Shown piece by piece: positions 40,701 to 55,600 of a stretch of DNA of 64,000 nucleotides. Within the stretch, counting starts at the first letter, position 1. Every line of letters starts with the position of its first letter. The position numbers were made by a program, and so were the translations under genes. The DNA comes from Prochilodus magdalenae (taxonomy: Eukaryota > Chordata > Actinopteri > Characiformes > Prochilodontidae). Below the pieces are notes generated by a model. That model searched no databases, was not told the DNA's origin, and was given only the letters and a program-made list of their open reading frames with translations. Where the stretch lies: contig JAMWET010000017.1 of NCBI GenBank assembly GCA_024036415.1, positions 62,001-126,000 of the forward strand. Direction: 5' to 3'.

Positions 40701-43700
40701 GAGTGTTTTACACTTTGCTGAGGTAAAAATAGGGTGAGAGAACCTATAAAAAAATGTAATGTAATGTAAAAAAAAAATGATACCTGACTGTAAGTGCTGG
40801 TGGACAGTCGGAGCAAGTCTGTTATGAGATCCTGGTGAACACGGAGGTACTTACATCCCTCTACTGTCAGATTTCTTAACTGACAAACACAAACATTAAC
40901 AGTCAAAAAATACATATAATATTTCCGCCCCAGGTAATAGTCTGACATGTATTTCTCACGAGCAATGGCTAATATCTTCACCTCATGTTGTAGCATGACT
41001 CTGTCGATGAGCAGCGCTCTAATGTGTTGTTTGCTTCCTAGGAGCTGGGGAAGGGGAACAAAAAATATATATATTTACTTGTTTGCTTACTGGATGTTCT
41101 CATTACTGACAATTACATTTGACTCTGAATGTCTCACCCGGTTCTCCATAGACTTCTTGACCAGGTTAAAGCTCTTCCAACGTGAGTCAAATTCATGTTT
41201 ATGTGAGCCTTTGAAGTGCAGTAGGTCACTGATGATCTAGAAGTCAGATAATAATAGTATACCATTAATCAAAGAAGAGACATCTTGACTTCTTTTTATC
41301 ATATGACAAAATTGATTATTATATTACTATTATTTCAGTAGAAAAGCAGATCCCTGAAGTTCAATCTTACCCATTTTTAATAAACATGAATGTATGGGTA
41401 ATTGTGTAATGGTGGTCTTTCTAAAATGGGTCTCACCTTGATGATAGAAAACAGCGATTTGGTGTCATCCTCAGAGTGATCAAGGATGTGATCTAAAAAA
41501 GAAATCAGTGTGGATATTTTGTGTGACATAACTCTTTCCAGAACAAAAGGGGTCTAAACCTTTTTGAAGAAGTATCGCTTTGTTATGGTTCCAGTGTGTC
41601 CGTAAATTATTAAATTAGATGGGAATTCCTAAATCCTAATTCAGCACTTCTACTCTGAGAATTATTAAACGATCTTTAGAATACTTTGGCTTTTTTGTTC
41701 ATTTGCAGGATTTCAGTACATGTACCTCCCTCACATTACTGTAGCATGTGCATAATAAAGCTGGGCATTGTTTAGCTAAAATAATCCTGAAAAAAAAAAC
41801 CTTTTTAAAACCCTAATATATACACCTCTGTGTCAATGGAGTCTTCACACATATGCAAACTACTCATGCCGTGGGCCAGGACAGACACTTGCACCTTTTG
41901 TTGATGGAAGTCTGCATAATCCTTTGGTCTTTATAGATTATGCATTATACATGGTATAATTCATAGTTTGTTTTTCCCCAAAACAAATGATAACCTGTAA
42001 TCAACTGACCACAGCCCACAATTCCACAAAAAAAAGAAAGAGATTTTTCAGAATCTTTACAATAATGTTATTATAAATAGAAGATAATGAAAGACTTGTA
42101 AAGACCTTTGATCCGTCAACTTCTATGAATTCACCTGCTTATTGTGAAATGTTTAAAACACTGTAACTCGAATATTCTATACATCTTACTCTTATTTTGC
42201 CCTTTCCCAATTTTTTTTAACAAATTTTTTTTTATATTCACAATATACAACCAAGTTGGTAAGGCATTGAATGTCGATTCTTAGTACTTCTAAAAAATGC
42301 AAGATGATTAACAAATCAGATTCTTGTTTTAACTGCATTTTACAAAATGTGAGAATTTTTCCACAAGTGGGGTTCGAATGTGTACTGTGCTTGTTTATGT
42401 TTCTGTGACACTGGAAATCAGACCCATGTGTAAAATATTGTTGTGCATCCTGTAATATGAAAACCTGTACCTCTAGGTAGCAATATCTACTGCTTACTAT
42501 TGTCACTTACGTAGTAGCTGCCTCATCACTGCACAGATGACCTCTCTGTAGTTTTGTCTGGACATGTCTGGCAAACAGAAAGAACAAGAAAAGAAAGAAA
42601 CACAGTCAGAGTAGGTCAATATGTAGAATAGCCAGTTTTAAATGTGCCACAACAATTCTTACCATATTCCACACCGGTGTACAGATTTGTCTCATGAAAT
42701 TGCACCATACTATGGACGCTAAATGGAGAGGACAGAAACAGCTTCAAAGTCAACCAGAATGAAAGGAATTTTACATAGTGTTCTACACTAAAGATACAGT
42801 TTGCACTAAAAAGTTACAAAGCTGTTGTTTTCAAGTTTTGCATGTGTTCATGACACTCACAGCTCAGGCACCGGTTCTCCACACAGTGGAGGCAGGAGAC
42901 TGCCGGCACCCAGAAGGCACTGATGCACAATGGACAGACTCTGAAGAATATCATCCCTGTAAACAAGACAGCAGACAATATCAATGTTGCTTAAATCATC
43001 CAAGAAGACCCACAATACAATGTAATTGTCTTTAAACATCTGTCTTGCTAAACATCCTGAAATAGGCACAGCTATTGGGTATGAGCAATATACCAGAGGC
43101 TTTTGGAATGGACAGACCACCTGAACCATCACTGGACCAGGCAGGGTTAAGTGGGGGACTATAACATAGAAGGGACAAGTTTGTAAAATCGAATTGAAGT
43201 CTTTGTTAAATGCATAATATGTATATGCGCTGAGCACTTTAAGAATGCTAACACTAGACAAGGCCATGAAGAAGTGTGCATATTAAAATAGGTGATGATT
43301 TAATGGAATTAAGCTAAATTTGTGCCAAGAAAACATGCCATCACTGTGTCCTACCAGAATCAAGCTATGATTTTTTTAGTCTACAACTATTCAGCTTAAA
43401 CCTGAGACAGTGGCCACTGTCTGTTCTTGGTTGACAGAAAGGGAACATGATGTGGTCTTCTGTTATTGTAGCAAATTTGCATTGAGGTCCAACATTGTGC
43501 TTTCTGAGATGCTTTTATGCTCACCACAATAGTACACAGTGATTATCTTTGTTACAGTAAACCCTCTGTCAACTTGAACTAGTCTGGCCATTATCCAGTA
43601 AGGTCTCATTTCAGCAAGGCATGTCAATCATCAGAGCTGCTACTGGATGTTTTTTCTTTATTGCAACTTTATAAGTAAACTCTAGAGACTCTAGTGTGAG

Positions 43701-46700
43701 ACTAGCAGTTATAAAAATACTCAAACCATTGCATTTGGCACAATCACGCCATGGTCCAAATCATCTCTTGGTCAAGATAACATCATTATTCCATGCTGAT
43801 GGTTGATGTGAGCATTAACTAAAGCTGCTGCCTGTGTCTACTTGATTTTATGCAAATGAATGACAACTGTTGTATCATACATTAACTCACACAAACATCG
43901 TTAGTAGACCACAGTGGACAAATAAATAAAATGCAGGGAAAATGCAGGATATGGGAGCTTTAAGGTGCTTGATAGCCCTCCTTTTAAAAATGTTAATAGT
44001 TGGCTGAAGAATTGTTAACTACGATCATCATTAAAAAAATAAGAGACCCGACAGATCCAAAGAAACAAAGACTAAACTCAAAACTGTCATGTTTAGCTAA
44101 AATGTTCGAAAACAAGTCTCATCCTCAATGTATTTCTGAGTGAACATAAAAGTGGATTGACTGAACTGAAACTATTGAATGTAATATTGGTTGGTTATAT
44201 TATAACAAACCAACCATTTTGGTAAAATCACTGCAATGCATGGCTTATTGCTTTATTAAGGAGTGATACCTGCTCATCTCCTGTTCCCCCTGAGTGTGCC
44301 TCTGCAGTCGCTTTAGCTCAGGTTGCAGAAGAACGTCCAGAGTGTTAAAGACGAAGGCCCTCTCTTTTTCATTGGGCACATGCCACTGGATTGCCAAGTT
44401 CAACAGGTCTCCTGGTCGGCCCCAGTCCTGCATTAGGCAGGAAATGATTAAGTTTCATTGACACAGAAGATATCTAACAACTTGTATTGTTATTCTGATC
44501 TAGCCTGACATGAGAAATCAAATGTTTTCCTAACTAGTCAAGTCAACATTTATTTATATAGTGCCCTTTCTTGTAGCCTTTCTTGTAGTCCCACATTCAC
44601 ACAATAGGCTAGTGTTAAGATAATCCTGTCACATTAGTATACTCTGAAGCAACTGAAAGACCTGTACCGGCTTGTTTGGTAGATATGACCTACTGTAGAT
44701 CAAAACCCACAGCGCAAATCCTTTATGTATACATAAATTGTTTAGTGTAAAGGTTTAAGGAACATGAACTGTCCAGACACAAAGCTTTACATGTCTGAAA
44801 GGGAGTTCAGCAATGATGCTTATGTTGGATACATAATTTTGAATAAGCAAAAAATAACCATGGCAACACATCTACAAAAACAAATCTAAGCTTAATTTAT
44901 GTCCATTTTAGTTGTGTGCTCATGTTAATTCAGTGTACGTATCTTATTAATTTGGTTACAGTTTCACCTTGTCTCATCCTCAGATGCTACTCTGGTATAG
45001 CCTCTTTTTAAAACATCTTTTTTATTCAACAACCCTTTCTTGTCAAAGTAAGTGGGTTCGGTAAAAACTTTAAAAAAAAAACACACAATAGACTTTATAC
45101 TGATAGACAGTCTTCTGGTCTGTGGGACTATACTTAATCCCAACAATATTATTTTACTTTTTGTGGCTACTTTCTTCCCTCCTGTTCCTAGTATAAAAAG
45201 TGTGTTTTTGTATTTTATTTTGTAATATTCATCATCTATCATGTATTTTTCCAACATTACCTATTGAGCATATCATTCCACATTATCTAGTTGCCATACA
45301 CCATTAGCACTGTTTGCATGACCTGCCTAATTTCTGACACTTTACCATATTTTTCTAGGATAGCATGATGTTTGCCAAAAAAACAAAAAACCAAATTGAA
45401 ATTATTGATAATATTTGCCATTTTAATTGACTTGCTCTATATCAAAAATAAGTCTGTAGCAGAAAGAATTATTATACTAGATTGATAACTGGTATTGGCC
45501 AATACTTAAGGTTTAAAACTCACACTGGAAAACAAAAAGAGGTATTATGTCAACTGTTTGTGCTAGCATTGCCCCTGATACCCCTCCCTCTACTTGTACA
45601 GTATGATCAAAACTGCACTCTTGAACCATATTGATGGCCTAACCTTGATGGGCAGATGCTGGTAGTGGGGCTGCTGAAATCCGCCAGGCACGCTGCAGTA
45701 CTCAATGGGATAGATAAGGGCTGTGGAGCGCAGTGTGTGGTACAGCAGGCTGCAGGCCAGGCTATATCCCTGCTTACTCTTCAGGTGCAGTGTAAGCTGA
45801 AGAATCTTTATCAGCTGAGTGCTGTAGAGCAACAGCTTTTTCCCATCCACCCGAATGACCTACAGAAGTGGGGAGCAGTTTGGTGAGGAAGAATCAATAT
45901 ACGAATACGATTTGCAAATGTTTGTTTCTTATTGTATGAAATTTAAAAGATAAAATATTATACTAGAACAATCTTACATGCACACACCACTGTATGGAAG
46001 GTTTGAAAACAATTTATTTAACATAAATAAATACATTTATTTATTTATTTTAGATACATTTATAAAATTATTTATAACAGCATGTTGGTCTTCCCTTTTG
46101 TGTAAGTAGATTCAACCAGAATTTAGTTGAAAGGTAAAGAAAAGACAAAACCACAATATAACTGCAGTGGCTTTAAGGTGGACTGGCAAATAAGAAGCTG
46201 ACATCTACAGGATCTCAAAAAATTGAGTACACTCCTAACAGTTTTTGTAAATATTTAAATATCCTTTCATGTGACAACACTAAAGATATGACACTTTGAT
46301 ACAATAGTAAAGTAGTCAGTGTACAGCTTGTATAACAGTGTAAATTTGCTGTGCCCTCAAAATAACTCAACACAGCCATTTATGTCTAAACCTGGCAACG
46401 AAAGTGAGTACACCCCTAGATGAAAATGGCCAAAGTGTCAATATTTTGTGTGGCCACTATTATTTTCCAGAACTGCCTTAGCTCTCTTGGGCATTGAGGT
46501 TAGTAGAGCTTCACAGGTTGCCACTGGAATCCTTTTCCACTTCTCCACAATGACATCATGGAGCTGGTGGATGTTAGAGACCTTGTGCTCCTCCACCTTC
46601 TGTTTGAGAATGCTCCATATATGCTCAATGGGGTTTCGGTCTAGAGACATGCTTGGCCAGTCTAGCACCTTTACCCTTAGCTTCTTTAGAAAGGCAGAAG

Positions 46701-49588
46701 CGGAAACGAATGGGAGAACAACGAGGAAAGGTTTGATTCTCGGGGTATGCGAGCTGACGGAGAAGCACGAACCGGGGGGGTGGGGGGGGTAGCTTTGAAA
46801 GCCGCAAAGAAACCACCCAATGTCATGCTCCAACCGTGAACGCATACGCTGTACTAGGACAGGCTGACGGGGGAACAAGCCATTTAAGTCTCTCTCGGAT
46901 TGGTTCGGGTACAGGTTCCGTCATTAGTGGAACCCCGCATGGAGGCTGAAGTCGGGGAGGAACACACCACCCATAGCGGCCCACGTTAATGGAACCGGGC
47001 AGTGGCCTACCCCTGGCAGGCTTGGAATGCCATTCGTTCTTTACCATGAGGTGCCATGTTGAGCTTCCAGTAACCAGTATGAGAGAGTGTGAGAGCAATA
47101 ACACAATTTAACGCGCCTGCTCCTCATTGACACCTCAGACCTTGTGACACTAACGAGCCACATAACACTGCGGAGGGAAAAAGGCTTATTAGGCACAATT
47201 TGGCCATTATCACTTAGGGGTGTACTCACGTTTGTTGCCAGCATTTTAGACATTAATGACTGTGTGTTGAGTTATTTTGAGGACACAGCAAGTCACACTG
47301 TTATACAAGCTGTACACTGACTACTTTGCATTGTATCACAGTGTCATGTCTTCAGTGTTGTCCCATGAAAAGATATAATACAATATTTACTAAAATGTGA
47401 GGGGGGTACTCACTTTTGTGAGACACTGTATACTGCTTATCAAGTGTTAAAACTGGAACCAAGGCACCAAAATGCTAATTATGCTAATCAATTAAACATT
47501 ACATTACAATATTACATTTATTAAAAAACATTCATGATAACGAGCCTTGTGTTCCACAAATAAGGCAGAATGGTTAGATGGTGTTTCTTATAAGGAGGAA
47601 CTTTAAACTTCAAACTAGATCATTTAAATTTGCTACAGAGAAACAATAAACAAATCACAGTGACCGCAGGACTTCATGAGTCCAGCCTTTTTAATTTAAA
47701 CGGATAATCACTTGTTTCATTCCTGGTTGAGCTATTTCCAAAAATAAACACAGTTTTGTTTTGGCTCTGTTTTGACTCTTTTGGCAATGGGTAATGAGTA
47801 ATGGGGTGTATTCTGGCTACAAAGTGATGCCAACGCATATCCTCTGTTGTGGTTGTCTGTGTATGTGGATTTGTAGCTATAGATAAGAGTTTGGAAAACT
47901 GACCTCAGACAACAGCTGCAGGTTCCACAGCAAATCTTTATCCAACTTCTCGTCATTCAACACCTCCTCATCTAGAAACACATAACGTGAGGTATCAACC
48001 CACTAAAGACACTCACACACATACAGATATTTTAGGGAGCATTACTTTTTATATTGAATTATTATTTATTTAATTATTATTTATAATAATGTGTGCATCT
48101 GCAGACATATAAAACGATGGCTTTGAGCCTCTGTCAGACTTCTCTAGTGCACTTATGGTTACTATTCATCATTGGCTTAAGGAAATGCTGAGTAGTAACC
48201 ATAAGTGCACTGGAGAAGTCTGACAGAGGCTCAAAGCCATCTTTTTATATGTTTGCAGATACACACACCACCACATGTTCATGCACACAAACTTACTGTT
48301 GGTGATCTGAATTATGGCATTGCAGCAGTGTGGCACGAAAAGCTTAAGCGACTTTTCTGGCTGACACTGAAAACAGGACATAACAGATTCAGGACATAAC
48401 TGTTAAAAACACCTAAGTTTTTTAAACATCCACATGACCACTAGAGTGATAATAAGAGAATTTCATTTTTATACTTATACGTATAGCATACAGCAGCTTT
48501 CACTGCATATTTACACAATAAGAATGTAGTAATTAACAGTATGCTCTTTTAAAATTGCATACATTTTATACATAAAAAAGAAGCCACAGTGCACACATCT
48601 CATCAAAGAATCTTTCCCTCATTACACCTTCACAAATATGTCCTAATGCCATTTAGACAAGACAAGGTTCTTTTCAAGTAGGTTAATAACATTCATAGGC
48701 ACGTCATTTAACTAATATGTACAGCGCAGTATGCATTCTTTAAAACATGGAAGAGATACCTTAGCAGCTGCGCGACACATGTCGGCCACCATTCTCCCTG
48801 CTACGTGTGTCTCAAAGATATTGGTGGTGGCAAAGACAAAGATTTTCTCCAACGCGACCTGGCATTAGAGACAAGAGATGTAAAAGTAAATAAACAGCAG
48901 GACACGTGTGGATTGGTGGAATTTTTTTTGTCTCTGGAGTATGAGTCTGAGCTTGTCTTCAGCTTCCTATACTATAAATATATCTGCAAATGTAATAATT
49001 CTAGTGATTGATTTTGGTATGATGTTTATATTATTATTATTATTATTACAAATAGGAACAATATGTATATTTACAAGAGAAATATATAACATTTTTAATT
49101 ACAATAAAATTGTACTGTTTATTTGCTCATTCGTAGTAGTTAATGATTTATTTTCTCTTGTATTTACAGGCTTTTTTGGCTCTACATTTCAGTGTTTTTT
49201 CATTGCTCTTGTTAATCTTTGTTTTCTCTTCTAATATTTATCTACACTGCAAATGAGGTTCCTCCAAATTTAAAAAATGGATTGACAGATTTTGTGATTG
49301 ATTGATTGACTGATAATATGGTTTCTTTTACAACCTTCTGTGTTATCACACACACTACACCATCACAACACTATCACTACACTATCACTACACTATCACT
49401 ACATGAACAACAAAGAAATGTTATCATTAGCATTAATTCTTTAAATCAACTATAATATAATCATGCAATAAATACAAATAAAAAAAAACAAAACAAGCAA
49501 AAATGTTGCTGCTGGTGCTGGCTTACCATTTTACATTATGAGAACAAAATTTTCATAAATAGAAGATCACTTAATAGAGAATGTGTGC

Positions 49589-49630
<42 letters not shown>

Positions 49631-52600
49631 AATAACCTGGAAAATATCTGTGGAGCACTGGGTGAGGATAGTGCTGAAAGTGGAGGATAGGCCCAGCTCC
49701 ACCAGGCTCTCCAGATGAGTCTTCTCTGTCTCCATCTCCTCTCGAGTCTGCTCTAAAGTGCTGCTGTCAATTAAGGCAAAACACCTACATGCGCACACAC
49801 ATAGACAATGCAAACAAATAAAGTTGTCAATTGGAAAGACAAATGTAGCTGGAAGAACTACTGTACAACACCATAGATAGAGAAACTTAGAGAATAAACA
49901 AACCTAGACATATACAGTAAGCATACACTTACCAAGCACCTTATTAGAAACACCTGTACCACTATTCATTTTTGCAATTATCAGCCAATCATATCAGTGC
50001 AGTGCACAAAATCAAGAAGACATGGCCTAGCAACTTTAGCAGATGTCCACATTAGCCATCATAATAGGGAAATGATGATTTTAGTGATTTTAGAGCCTGG
50101 TGGGCTGTGTTTGACTGGTGAGCTGGTTTTGACGATTTGGATGACTTGGCTCTTGGGATTTTCTCACAAAACAGTCTCTAGAGAATGCTAAGAATGGTGC
50201 AGTAATAATAACAGTGCACAGCTAAGGATGGAAAGACCTTGTTAAAGAGAAAGGTCCCAGATAATGACTACACTGTTTGAGCTGAGAGAAAGGCTACAAT
50301 AACTCAGATATGTGGCCTTTACTGACACTGGATCAGAATCCAACAGAACCACTTTGGCATACAGTATGATATAACAGGAGATTTGCATCAGTGCACCTGG
50401 AAAACTGCATGATGTACTCATGACAAAACAGACAAAGATCTTAAAAACATGTCTTCAACATCTTGTGAAATCCATGTCATTAAGAAGTAAGGCTGTTTTG
50501 AGAGCAAGGAGATGCTCTGCCCAGTATTATTATAATGTTCTTAATAAGTGTGTGGTGAGTATAGATAATATAAACAAACCCATTCATTTTTTATGGTAAC
50601 ATTCCAATGTCAATGTACCTATATCTTCACTGATAAATGATCAAACCCCTACACAATCCTGAATAGCACCAGTAATGTGCAGTAATGGTGGGGCCAGCTA
50701 GGAAGCACTATATCCCAAAGGCATTGGTATTGTTAGGCTTTAAACCATCCCCTAGCCTCTTCCAGTGTGCCCATCATAACCACAGAGATAAAAACTGAAA
50801 TGAAAAAGAAAAACTGAAATCCGAAACACAGATTAACAAAAGGAGATGGAACAAAGGCACAAGGATGCAAATAACTCTAGGAGAGTTCTAGAAGACTTTT
50901 TTCTTAGATCAATCACAAACCTAGGGGTATCCCGGCTTTCTAATGAGAAACCTTGGACCCCTCAGACCTCCCTTGTAGTTACCTGTGTGTTTCCCTACTT
51001 TATTTGATACAATTCAGTTAGTTTTAAAGTTGAATTTGGTCTATTACATAAGGTGCTCTGGCCTTAAGAATCTTAAGAAAAGTCATCAAGGCTCAACCAC
51101 GTTTACCTGTCCATGAACTGAAGAATAAAATCCTCAAACTCTGCAGTGGCTGAGCACAGCTCTTTCTCCACCTGCAATATAAAGAAACAAAGAAATTTTT
51201 AAAAAAGCTTAAGATAAAAAATGCAACCATCCACTCAAATCCCATTTTCTCATTGGCCTCCCCTTCAACCCTACAAACCATCGTCCTGCATTATACATAC
51301 TTAAGATGAATGATCACTGGCTAAAGACAGTGTGGGGCTTGTATACAAATGGAACATGCTCGAATGCATAAAAAGAAACTAGACAGAATATTGCCCTAGT
51401 TCATGCTAGGTGTTGATTAGTGTTGGATTGGGATAGTATAAGTGAAAGTTTGTTTAAAATGTTTATATTAAGCGCCTGGAAACACAAACCATATGTTCAG
51501 CCACTCCTTTTTATTGTTGAATCAAAAACATGTATCCAATTGAGATACTGAGTACAATTATGAATTTTGTGAATTGCTACACCCCTAATTGCCAAACTGA
51601 TAAGACTGAGAAAAACAATTTATAAATCAAGAGATAGAATAGCGTACATTGCTTCAAAAAGTATTATTTAATTATTTAAAGTCTCACCTTGGTCAAGTCA
51701 TTCCTTTCTTGAACAGCAGATGAGCAATCCACCAAAGGCACAAGAGTCGCAAACGTAGCTATAAACTGGAATGTTATCTGAGATACACATAGAAAAGCAA
51801 AAACAATTTAAATGTATTCAAAAATACTATGGAAATTCGAGATTTTTTTTTATTTTGTCAATGATAAAAATAGAAAAATATGCAATGCACTCTCCATTTA
51901 AACAAAACAAAGCTGCAAAATCACTCTAAGGCTTCACAGAGCTCCCAAAAGCACATTGGAATGTAATTTATCAATAATTTTGATAACCTTTCTTGTTAAA
52001 TGTTTTTTTTTTACATTAGCCTCAAACAGAGCACATGTAAATCTGCTTGTTTGTTGCTAACAAACTACTGAAACAGGGATTAAAATGGGTATATTATAGT
52101 GGGGTAGTCAGGTAGTTAGTCTAGGACCAGGGTTAAAAGCCAGATTGACACCACCATCTCTATATTAATTCTTCATCACGGTAGGTATTTCTCACCATGC
52201 ACTTGCTGAAGTCATTTGGGTCAATGCCAGGTAGCGCCCTCATGAGCAGAGGCAGCATGTGTGTGGGACCCTCAGGATAATGCTGGCCACCTGTCACCAG
52301 ACTCCGGGCCACAGCAATCATGCAGCTTAGAGTGGCTGTCAACTGGTGTGGCTCTGTCAGGGTCTCCAAGGCAGGGTATGTCCTTTAAGGAATGGCATGA
52401 ATACATAATACTGTCATATGATGACTATTCAAATCTGGTTAAATTCAGTTATAATTATATGTAGATTACAAAATGAAAAAAAAAAACCTTTAATGCCTGT
52501 GTGGTATTTTCCTTTCATCGTAATACTAAAGCAACTGGTTCATTGTATTAAACTGTACATCACCATAAGAACACAAACACACACACACACAACACACACA

Positions 52601-55600
52601 AACTGTCTTCTTGGTGGGTTTTACACTGTGTAGCCACTTTCATACATACACGTTTACTCGGGAATTTAACAATGGGTACATTGGAAAGCATTTGGTGTGA
52701 ATAAAAACCCTGGAGACAAATCAATTAGTCTACACACTGTCTAGTGTTAGGGAAAGTTATTGGCTAGGGGCAGATACTGATTTTCACGTTGGACCACATG
52801 AGGGCTCCAATCACTGGGGTCTTATGAACTGTGGGCTCAGGAGGAAATGGGTTGGCCAGGTGCTACGACAGGAAATGACGGCGATTTAAACGCTGCACGC
52901 TAGACTCTTCCAGAGGAGATGCTATCTCCTTGGGTCTCGTGCTCTTTCTCCTTCTCTTCTACTTCATCAAAATATAAACCCTCAATACTAAGAACTTGCT
53001 TGAGTCGGTTGGCCGACTGCGGGCTCATGGACTGAGGTAAATGTTGTTATGAGACTCTGGTATTAATACTAATACAATTGGATTTGTAAGCTATTATTGC
53101 CTTCCACTTCCAAGTATGCTGAAGTAGGGTATTTTGCTCCTGTGTTACCAAAATTGCATTTGAAGTGTGTGCCATTGTTTAATTCTTTACATTCGTCACT
53201 GCCATGCTTCAGTAGCAGGAAACCAAATCAGAAAATTCCCTTTCGAGGTAAAAAAAATCTTATCTTAGTATTTCCATAAAACCTATGTATTAATACTACA
53301 TTTTGTACTACAAATACTCCCACACTTGCACACATACACACACTCACTTTTCCAGTACTGGGGGGATAACGAGCTCAGGTCGGAGTAAAGCCAGGTTCTG
53401 CAGGGCCCGAGCTGCATCTAGGCTACCAGTCTTGCTGAACATGGCCAGTAGAACAGGCTGCTTCATGCTGGACACAAAGTCAGTGATGTCCTGATCACTA
53501 AGCCGGTGGCTCTCGGGCACCTGGGGCAACCAGGTGGGCTTACGGTAGCGCTCACGATGCAACCGTCGCACCACATTCGCTGGCAACTTCTGTAGGAGTT
53601 TCATCAGCTTCATCTGGAAAACAAAGAGGGACACTGAAATTGTTGTTACAATGAAACTGACTACCTATGAACTATTAGAATACAATGCAGCAATAAAACC
53701 ACAAATCATCATCGCTGTAAAATTGTCCAGTTATAATGATAGTGTTGAAAAGCTTACATATTTTCATATATTTAGGGAGGAGTTGGCTAAAGTGGACTAG
53801 ACTTAACAGGTACATATGAAAATATGTCCATGGTTGTTCCAACATAACTCTTAAGAATTGGAGGGAAGGATTTTTACAGCTTAGTTTCAATATATATACT
53901 GAAGGGTGTATGGTATATTTTGAAACTTCGCATTGCTTACATACACAGCACAAGCAATGCCACAACTCAAGTACTTAAGGTTTCTTAAGGTACAGGTATG
54001 TATAACAGCCAAATGTTTTCTTGAGACCTTAAATTAATGTGTACAACTACTATTTTTACCTGAATCATATGCTGCACACAGTTGTAAACTATAAAAAGTT
54101 GGGATACTCCTGATTTACTGCATTTTTAAACCTTAAAGACACTTCTATTAAAGTTGATGTATGATGTACTTAAATAACAAAAAAAAACATTTTTTTAAAT
54201 TTTTCAGATATATAGCATATTCAGAACAAAGAACTCAAGCCTGTTGGAAAGCTGTTTAAAAGATTGCCCAGTGTTCATAAAGCTGATTTAAGAATCAGTA
54301 AGAGTGTGAAGTATGATGACAGACAGACAGCATTGCTTAACAACTAACACTTGCAAGGTTAACTTCTACTTGGTTGTCAGCTCTTGCTGGATACATTTCT
54401 CTGACTCACAGAAAGAGTATTGGGAAACACGTTTGCTTAGGTTGCATGGATGGCACAAACCACAAGAGGCTTATGATTGTAGAAGACAGCATTTACCAAA
54501 GCAAAACGCTAGATTATGATTGATTATGATTGTTTATATCAAAAGAAGATAATTTGGGCAAAATACATTCTTTGTTTAACCCACTTTGTAGCTTTACAAC
54601 ACAATCTTTTGGTCCTGATGTATTTCCAAATGGCATTATTTCATAGTGTGGATAGTGTCTTTACTGTACGTGGAAATCAGTCCCACATTCCTTAACCTCC
54701 TGAGACCCGGACTTGATAATAAACGCAGTCTTTGTACAGGAAGTTGTTATGGCAAAAAACAAGTTCCTCACATGAGACCAAAGGGTCAACGTTCTAAAAA
54801 GTATCATGGTGCAGAAAAGTAATGTCCTCATATGAGGACAGTGAGGTCTCAGAAGGTCATGTAAGAGTGTTTAACTTTTGACTGGTTCTGACAACCTGAC
54901 CAGTTTTAACCTTTACAAGTTAACAGATAGAAATAAGATTTTAAAGGGGAATTTCCACCTAATTGTATTGCTGTGATGGAAACAGTCAGAGTGGTCTGAT
55001 TTGAAATCCAACGACTCTCTGCAGTACACTAGATTCTAAGCAGAGCCTAACGACTTTGGCAAATGGCCCCATATGCAACAAAACCACCTACAATACAGTA
55101 AAGTCACCTGTTTTGTATTTTTCCACAAACAAATCAGTCAGTGAAACGGAACATAGAGAACAAAGGAACACAATGCCCACACCAGCACAAAGCATTCACA
55201 GCTTTACAAAAGGGCTAAACATGGACAACTGTGTCCACCTGACAATAAAACATGTGCTCGGGAGGGCATGCTGTAGCTGGATGGTGGATGGATTAAAGAA
55301 GGTCAGGTACTTCAGAGCATGCCATTGTTTTCATCTCTTCATAGACCACCCTAGACCACTATCTGGCTACAACTAGATGTTTACGTCAGATGGGCATGGA
55401 AAGGCAAGCTGTAGCCTGACAGTGGTCTATAAAGAGAGGCTATAAAATGAATGACATACACTGAGGATAAGCACCTGGCCTTCTTCTATTCCATGTGTCA
55501 TCACAGTATTCTAATCCTGCTTGGGTGTCTGGAATTTTGGGGGGATTTTTGGGGATCACTGGCCAAATATCTGGAATAACCTTTTTTTTTTTAAAATAAG

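Noticed and set aside
44964..45257. 97-codon ORF in a PSME4 intron (- strand)
   Set aside because: AT-rich, Lys/Ile-rich, no similarity recognised and no good splice sites around it.
49369..49402. CRISPR-like spaced repeats
   Set aside because: A direct tandem repeat without unique spacers, in a vertebrate genome.
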